Assembly: GCA_018672815.1 (NCBI GenBank) | Contig: JABHDX010000165.1 | Location: 1 to 11,428, forward strand | Direction of reading: 5' to 3' | Source of the DNA: Gammaproteobacteria bacterium | GTDB taxonomy: Bacteria; Pseudomonadota; Gammaproteobacteria; UBA11654 | Length of the DNA: 11,428 bases | Part shown: positions 7,271-11,428 of the stretch, in pieces | Layout of the letters: each line of letters starts with the position of its first letter | Position numbering within the stretch: position 1 is the first letter of the stretch | The notes under the pieces: generated by a model | Told to the model about the DNA's origin: nothing | Database searches by the model: none | Seen by the model: the letters and a program-made list of their open reading frames with translations, nothing else | Translations under genes and position numbers: made by a program

Positions 7271-7912
7271 ATGAATAAAATTAAGGCTGGTAATATTTTC
7301 AAGATCTTCACTGAGTCTAATCCTGAGCCTACAACAGAATTGATCTTTAATTCAAACTTTGAACTACTGATTTCCGTTATTCTTTCTGCTCAAGCAACTG
7401 ACAAAAGTGTAAATCATGCTACTCATTCTTTATTTCAAATTGCCAATACTCCTGAACAAATTATTGAGTTAGGTATTACTAAGCTCAAAGACAATATTAA
7501 AACAATTGGCTTGTTTAATAATAAAGCAAAAAATATCATACTAACTTGCAACACTCTGATTAAAAAATTTAACAGTCAAGTACCTCATCAACGAGAAAGC
7601 CTTGAAGAGCTTCCAGGTGTAGGAAGGAAGACTGCTAATGTAATCTTAAATACTGTTTTTGGAAAACCTGTGATTGCTGTCGATACCCATGTTTTTAGAG
7701 TATCCAATCGAATTGGTCTTGCAAAAGGAGATAAGCCATTAGACATTGAGAAAGGTTTAACAAAAATAATACCAGAAGAATATCTATTTAATGCACATCA
7801 TCACCTTATTTTACATGGTAGGTATACCTGCAGAGCAAGACAACCTTTATGCTATGAGTGTAAAATAAATAAGCTTTGTGAATCTAAGGAAAAATACAAT
7901 GACAAAAAATAA
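7271..7912 (+). CDS. nth: Endonuclease III (DNA glycosylase/AP lyase)
   Basis: Base-excision repair enzyme that removes oxidised pyrimidines and cuts the abasic site. The 213 residues align with E. coli Nth (211). The helix-hairpin-helix LPGVGRKTAN (114-123) carries catalytic Lys120, and VDTHVFRV (137-144) carries catalytic Asp138, the same numbers as in E. coli. The C-terminal 4Fe-4S loop has Cys187, Cys194, Cys197 and Cys203 (C-x6-C-x2-C-x5-C). The ATG lies 18 bases after the tRNA-binding-domain gene, without a strong Shine-Dalgarno. Its last 14 bases overlap the following membrane-protein gene, so the two are probably translationally coupled. Confidence 0.97.
   Translation: MNKIKAGNIFKIFTESNPEPTTELIFNSNFELLISVILSAQATDKSVNHATHSLFQIANTPEQIIELGITKLKDNIKTIGLFNNKAKNIILTCNTLIKKFNSQVPHQRESLEELPGVGRKTANVILNTVFGKPVIAVDTHVFRVSNRIGLAKGDKPLDIEKGLTKIIPEEYLFNAHHHLILHGRYTCRARQPLCYECKINKLCESKEKYNDKK
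7886..7890 (+). promoter_or_regulatory. Shine-Dalgarno fixing the MFS gene start inside nth
   Basis: AAGGA with an 8-base spacer before ATG 7899, inside the end of nth. It favours ATG 7899 over an ATG seven codons upstream at 7878. Confidence 0.6.
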
Positions 7913-9038
7913 TGAAACTAATGAAGTAATTGCAGCAATATTAATCGGCTGTGCTGGAGTTTATATGGTTTTTGGCATGCCATTCTTTGTTGGAGGCATG
8001 TTATCAGAGCTTAGCTTCAATCAATCAGATGCTAACTTAGTTTCTTCAGCTGAAATTTCTGGAATGTCCTTATCCTCTTTGCTGGGAATCATTTGGGTGG
8101 GTAAATATAACTGGAGAATAGTTGCTAGATTAGCATTACTCGCTATTATTATTGGTAATATTATTTCCTGCTACATTTCTGATTTTAATACTTTATTGAC
8201 GGTCCGATTCTTAACAGGATTATTGGGTCATGGAACAGCATTTGCACTAGGTGTTGCAGCAATAGGAGCTACTTCGGAACCAGACAAAAATTTTGGTTTT
8301 AGTGTCGCATCTCAAGTTATTATGGGATCTCTAACTGCACTATTTGTACCCCAAGCTATTGCAAAATATGGACTTACTGGGATGTGTGCACCAGCCATTT
8401 TACTAGGCATTATTGCTTTATTTTTTACTTCAAATCTTGCTGTTTCAACTGGCAAAAAAACTGCAAGTAAATTAACCAGTAATAGGCTATTAATTCTTCC
8501 AATACTAGCTCTCATTATAATGGTTGTTTGGCAAATGGGTGTTGGTCCTTTTTTCAACAATCTTGTTCCTTATGGAATCTCAATGAATCTTGCAGCTGAT
8601 GATGTAGGGAGAGCATTATTTTTAAGCACAGCCTTGAGTATCATAGGTCCATTGTCAGCTTCAGCATTAGCCTCTAGAATTAATAAAAATGTTGCTATAT
8701 GTTGTGCATTAACTACTCAGGTAATTATTATTTTATCTTTTCAAGGTGAAATTACCTGGGTTGGTTTTGCTCTAAGGGTAATCTTATTTCAAACAGCTTG
8801 GAATTTTGTTGGGCCATTTCTTATGGGCCTAATAGCCAGTGTAGATGAATCTGGTAATTATTCAGTGCTTATTCCAGCTTCACAGTTGGGAGGTATAGCT
8901 ATTGGGCATGGTATTATTGCCTCTTTAATACAAGGCAATAATATGGGATTAATCAACTATTACTGTGCTGCAGTAATCTTTTTATCTGCCTTTTTATATA
9001 TTCTGGTAGCAGGAAAACTAAAGCAATCTAGTTTTTAA
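7899..9038 (+). CDS. MFS-type transporter, substrate unknown
   Basis: A 379-residue polytopic inner-membrane protein with about 12 hydrophobic segments in two halves (about 10-185 and 195-372) joined by a short basic loop (GKKTASK, 185-191), as in the major facilitator superfamily. Supporting detail: after the second hydrophobic segment comes a short basic loop GKYNWRIVAR (68-77), in the position of the MFS motif A loop but degenerate, and the fourth segment begins VRFLTGLLGHGTAF (102-115) like motif B. I do not recognise a substrate family. There is no signal peptide beyond the first membrane segment. It is the last gene of the plus-strand run and ends 11 bases inside the convergent lpdA. 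Being tied to nth says nothing clear about function. A non-MFS permease is possible but less likely. Confidence 0.72.
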   Translation: MTKNNETNEVIAAILIGCAGVYMVFGMPFFVGGMLSELSFNQSDANLVSSAEISGMSLSSLLGIIWVGKYNWRIVARLALLAIIIGNIISCYISDFNTLLTVRFLTGLLGHGTAFALGVAAIGATSEPDKNFGFSVASQVIMGSLTALFVPQAIAKYGLTGMCAPAILLGIIALFFTSNLAVSTGKKTASKLTSNRLLILPILALIIMVVWQMGVGPFFNNLVPYGISMNLAADDVGRALFLSTALSIIGPLSASALASRINKNVAICCALTTQVIIILSFQGEITWVGFALRVILFQTAWNFVGPFLMGLIASVDESGNYSVLIPASQLGGIAIGHGIIASLIQGNNMGLINYYCAAVIFLSAFLYILVAGKLKQSSF

Positions 9039-10698
9039 TATAAAGCTCAGTAATTGTTCCCTCAAAAGCTTCTGCAGCTAGAGCAATCGTTTCAGATAGG
9101 GTTGGATGGGGATGCACAGTCAATGCAATATCTTCCACATCACAATCCATTTCTATAGCTAAGGTAATCTCAGCTATCAAGTCTCCAGCATTAGTGCCAA
9201 CAATGCCTCCGCCAATAATTTTTTTATTAGTTGGGTCAAATAATAATTTTGTAAACCCTTCTTTCCTACCTATAGTGAGTGATCGACCACTTGCTGACCA
9301 AGGAAACACTCCTTTTTCATAAGCAATGTCATCCAGCTTACATTGTTCTTCGGTTAACCCCACCCATGCTACCTCAGGGTCTGTGTAAGCAACTGAAGGA
9401 ATGCATCTTGCATCCAAAAATGATTTCTTACCCGCTATTACTTCGGCAGCAATTTTACCTTCATGACTCGCCTTATGAGCCAACATTGGATTACCAACTG
9501 CATCGCCTATTGCATAAATATTATCAACATTGGTCTTCATTTGATTATCCACTTCAATAAATCCATTGCTATCTAGCTGAATGCTAGCTTTTTCTAGACT
9601 AATTAAAGGTGCATTGGATTTTCTGCCTATAGCTACCAAAACTATATCAAATGTTTCTTTGTTGATATTACCTGATTCCTTAAATTGTATTGCAATACCC
9701 TCTTCTGTAGCTTCTCCAGAGATCACTTGGGTTGATTTTTTAATTGCTTTACATTTCTCTGTAAGGTATTTTTCAAGTGGCCTGACGAGATCTGAGTCAG
9801 TTCCTGGCATTAAATTCTTTGTTAATTCAACAATTGTCACCTTGGACCCTAATGAAGAATAAATGGTAGCCATTTCAAGCCCTATAATTCCCCCACCTAT
9901 GATCAATATGCTCTCAGGAATATGATCAGGGTCCAATGCGCCTGTTGAATCAATGACTCTTGGATCTTCTGGTAAAAAAGGAAGTGTTAATGGTTCAGAG
10001 CCTACTGCGATTATGCATTGTTTAAAACTTAATATTATTTGATCAGATTCTGACTGTATTCTTAGTGTTTCTTTCGACTGAAATAAAGCTTCGCCAAAAA
10101 ATATGGAAACATTTCGTTTTTTTGCTAGAAAATCTAAACCATTAGTTAACCCATCAATCAAATTATTTTTCCAAGATTTCATTTTTTCAATATCAATCTC
10201 TGGGTCTTTGAAGCTAACTCCTGCAATATTAGCTTCTTTAGAATCATCTATTAACTTAGCTGCATGCAAAAAAGCCTTTGATGGAATACAACCAACATTG
10301 AGACAAACTCCGCCTAAATTTGAATTCTTATCTACTAATGCTACATTTAATCCAAGATCTGCTGCTCTAAATGCTGCTGTATATCCTCCAGGTCCAGCAC
10401 CAATAACAACTAAATCATACACTTCTTCTTTTGAATCACTTGATGGTTTGCCTTCTGGTTTATTATTCTCAATATGTAATTCACCGATTAAATCTCCTTC
10501 AGAAACTTTATCGCCTAATTGAATATTTAAGGATATTATTCTTCCACTAAATTCAGCAGAAACATCCATAGCTGCTTTTTCAGTCTCCAAAGTCACTAGT
10601 GGATCATCTATCTCTATATAATCTCCTTCTTTAATATGAACTTCAATGACTTCTACTGCGTCAAAATCACCTAATTGAGGAATAATTAATTTAGTCAT
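9028..10698 (-). CDS. lpdA: Dihydrolipoyl dehydrogenase (E3) with N-terminal lipoyl domain
   Basis: E3 component of the pyruvate dehydrogenase complex; reoxidises dihydrolipoyl groups with FAD and NAD+. The 556 residues are about 80 longer than plain E3 because of an N-terminal lipoyl domain (1-78) with the lipoylation Lys41 in ETEKAAMD. A short Gly/Pro/Ser/Lys linker (79-92) leads to the FAD motif GAGPGG (100-105), the redox disulfide Cys132/Cys137 in GGVCLNVGCIPSK, the NAD motif GGGIIG (268-273), the second FAD motif YAIGDA (395-400) and the C-terminal catalytic His531-Glu536 in HPTLSE. This layout is known from Neisseria and some other proteobacteria. Its ATG is 3 bases after the aceF stop, so it is co-transcribed and probably coupled. 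It ends inside the convergent MFS gene. Confidence 0.96.
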   Translation of the reverse strand: MTKLIIPQLGDFDAVEVIEVHIKEGDYIEIDDPLVTLETEKAAMDVSAEFSGRIISLNIQLGDKVSEGDLIGELHIENNKPEGKPSSDSKEEVYDLVVIGAGPGGYTAAFRAADLGLNVALVDKNSNLGGVCLNVGCIPSKAFLHAAKLIDDSKEANIAGVSFKDPEIDIEKMKSWKNNLIDGLTNGLDFLAKKRNVSIFFGEALFQSKETLRIQSESDQIILSFKQCIIAVGSEPLTLPFLPEDPRVIDSTGALDPDHIPESILIIGGGIIGLEMATIYSSLGSKVTIVELTKNLMPGTDSDLVRPLEKYLTEKCKAIKKSTQVISGEATEEGIAIQFKESGNINKETFDIVLVAIGRKSNAPLISLEKASIQLDSNGFIEVDNQMKTNVDNIYAIGDAVGNPMLAHKASHEGKIAAEVIAGKKSFLDARCIPSVAYTDPEVAWVGLTEEQCKLDDIAYEKGVFPWSASGRSLTIGRKEGFTKLLFDPTNKKIIGGGIVGTNAGDLIAEITLAIEMDCDVEDIALTVHPHPTLSETIALAAEAFEGTITELYIKN

Positions 10699-10701
10699 AT
10701 T

Positions 10702-11428
10702 TTAAGAAGGCTCATTGATGAATGTTTCAGGATTTTCTAGCAACTCTTTCAAATAAGTTGTAAATTCTATGCCTCCAACACCATCGATGACTCGATGATC
10801 ATAAGATAATGAAATGGGAAGAGTAAGTTTTGGTAAAAACTGTCCTTTATTAAATATAGGTTTGACTTGCGCTCTCGCTATACCAAGTATTGCAACCTCA
10901 GGAGCATTGATGATAGGGGTAAAAGCAGTTCCACCAAAACCACCCAAACTGGATATAGTAAAAGTTCCACCTTCCAAATCTTCTATTCTGATTTTCCCAG
11001 ATCGTGCCCGTTCGCTCAGTGCACTCATTTCTTTAGCAATCTCTTCAATGCTATTGTTCTGAACATTTTTTAAAACAGGAACCATTAGTCCTTTTTCTGT
11101 ATTTGCAGCAAATCCTATATTAATATATTTCTTTTTAATGAGCTTTTTTCCATCAGAGCTGAGCGATGAATTAAAATCTGGAAACCTTGATAAAGCATTA
11201 GTGATAGCTTTAACAATAAAAGACAAAATAGATAATTTTATACTGCCCTCTTTTGCACTTTTATTCATATCAATTCTTATTTTTTCCAATTCGTTGATAT
11301 CAGCTTCATCGTGTTGTGTTACATGGGGGATATTAATCCAACTGGCTTGCAAACGGGGGCCTGATATTTTTTTAATTCGACTGAGAGATACGGTTTCTAT
11401 TTCACCAAAAACTGAAAAATCAATAATA
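10702..11428 (-). CDS. aceF: Pyruvate dehydrogenase E2, dihydrolipoyl acetyltransferase (partial, C-terminal catalytic part)
   Basis: Core subunit that moves acetyl groups from lipoyl arms to CoA. The frame is open to the right edge; about 241 codons are visible, and an internal TTG at 11352 is not the start. The edge reads DFSVFGEIETVSLSRIKKIS, the segment joining the E3/E1-binding domain to the catalytic domain in E. coli AceF. The acetyltransferase domain follows: INIPHVTQHDEADI, FNSSLS, KKYINIGFA, GGTFTISSLGGFGG, INAPEVAILG, and the active site DHRVIDG with catalytic His at 10797-10795 and Asp four codons on. The lipoyl domains and E1/E3-binding domain must lie beyond the window, followed upstream presumably by aceE. 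The segment matches pyruvate E2 better than 2-oxoglutarate E2 (SucB). Confidence 0.95.
   Translation of the reverse strand, partial: IIDFSVFGEIETVSLSRIKKISGPRLQASWINIPHVTQHDEADINELEKIRIDMNKSAKEGSIKLSILSFIVKAITNALSRFPDFNSSLSSDGKKLIKKKYINIGFAANTEKGLMVPVLKNVQNNSIEEIAKEMSALSERARSGKIRIEDLEGGTFTISSLGGFGGTAFTPIINAPEVAILGIARAQVKPIFNKGQFLPKLTLPISLSYDHRVIDGVGGIEFTTYLKELLENPETFINEPS

Noticed and set aside
9279..10522. Three plus-strand open frames opposite lpdA
   Set aside because: lpdA is a full-length, motif-complete gene on the other strand; the antisense frames have no recognisable domains or ribosome sites.
10814..11073. Two overlapping plus-strand open frames opposite aceF
   Set aside because: They are shadows of a well-matched E2 catalytic domain and encode nothing recognisable.

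Overview
The window reads as a compact, AT-rich stretch (about one third G+C by eye) of a Gammaproteobacterium. PurM, PurN, Dcd, MetG, Nth and AceF all look like gammaproteobacterial (Escherichia/Pseudomonas-type) proteins. Low G+C, gene spacings of a few bases, overlapping ends and no recognisable terminators suggest a streamlined free-living lineage such as the marine SAR86-like bacteria. That lineage is an inference from style; no marker gene here proves it. I see no mobile element, CRISPR array, tRNA or rRNA, and no gene-free stretch over 300 bases.

Left part (1-2609): the 5' end of a CDP-alcohol phosphatidyltransferase gene (minus strand) diverges from purM-purN, which encode two consecutive-pathway enzymes of purine synthesis (AIR synthetase and GAR transformylase). 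purN runs tail to tail into dcd (dCTP deaminase, minus strand), and the two stop codons share four bases.

Centre (2610-9038): a 136-base divergent promoter region separates dcd from a plus-strand run that looks like one operon: an RND/MMPL-type exporter, metG, a separate small tRNA-binding-domain gene, nth (endonuclease III) and an MFS-type membrane protein. Spacings are -8, +21, +18 and -14 bases. The main oddity is methionyl-tRNA synthetase. The C-terminal tRNA-binding domain, fused in E. coli MetG, is here its own gene. It lies in the same frame as metG, behind a single TAA, and has its own strong Shine-Dalgarno sequence.

Right part (9028-11428): on the minus strand, the 3' part of aceF (pyruvate dehydrogenase E2 catalytic domain) is followed after 3 bases by lpdA (E3), which carries an extra N-terminal lipoyl domain. 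aceE probably lies further right, outside the window. The lpdA end overlaps the end of the MFS gene by 11 bases.

The content is mostly housekeeping: nucleotide synthesis, tRNA charging, base-excision repair, pyruvate oxidation and phospholipid synthesis, plus two transporters of unknown substrate. I did not find a convincing new system. The split MetG and the altered dcd-metG-nth neighbourhood are the points most worth checking.
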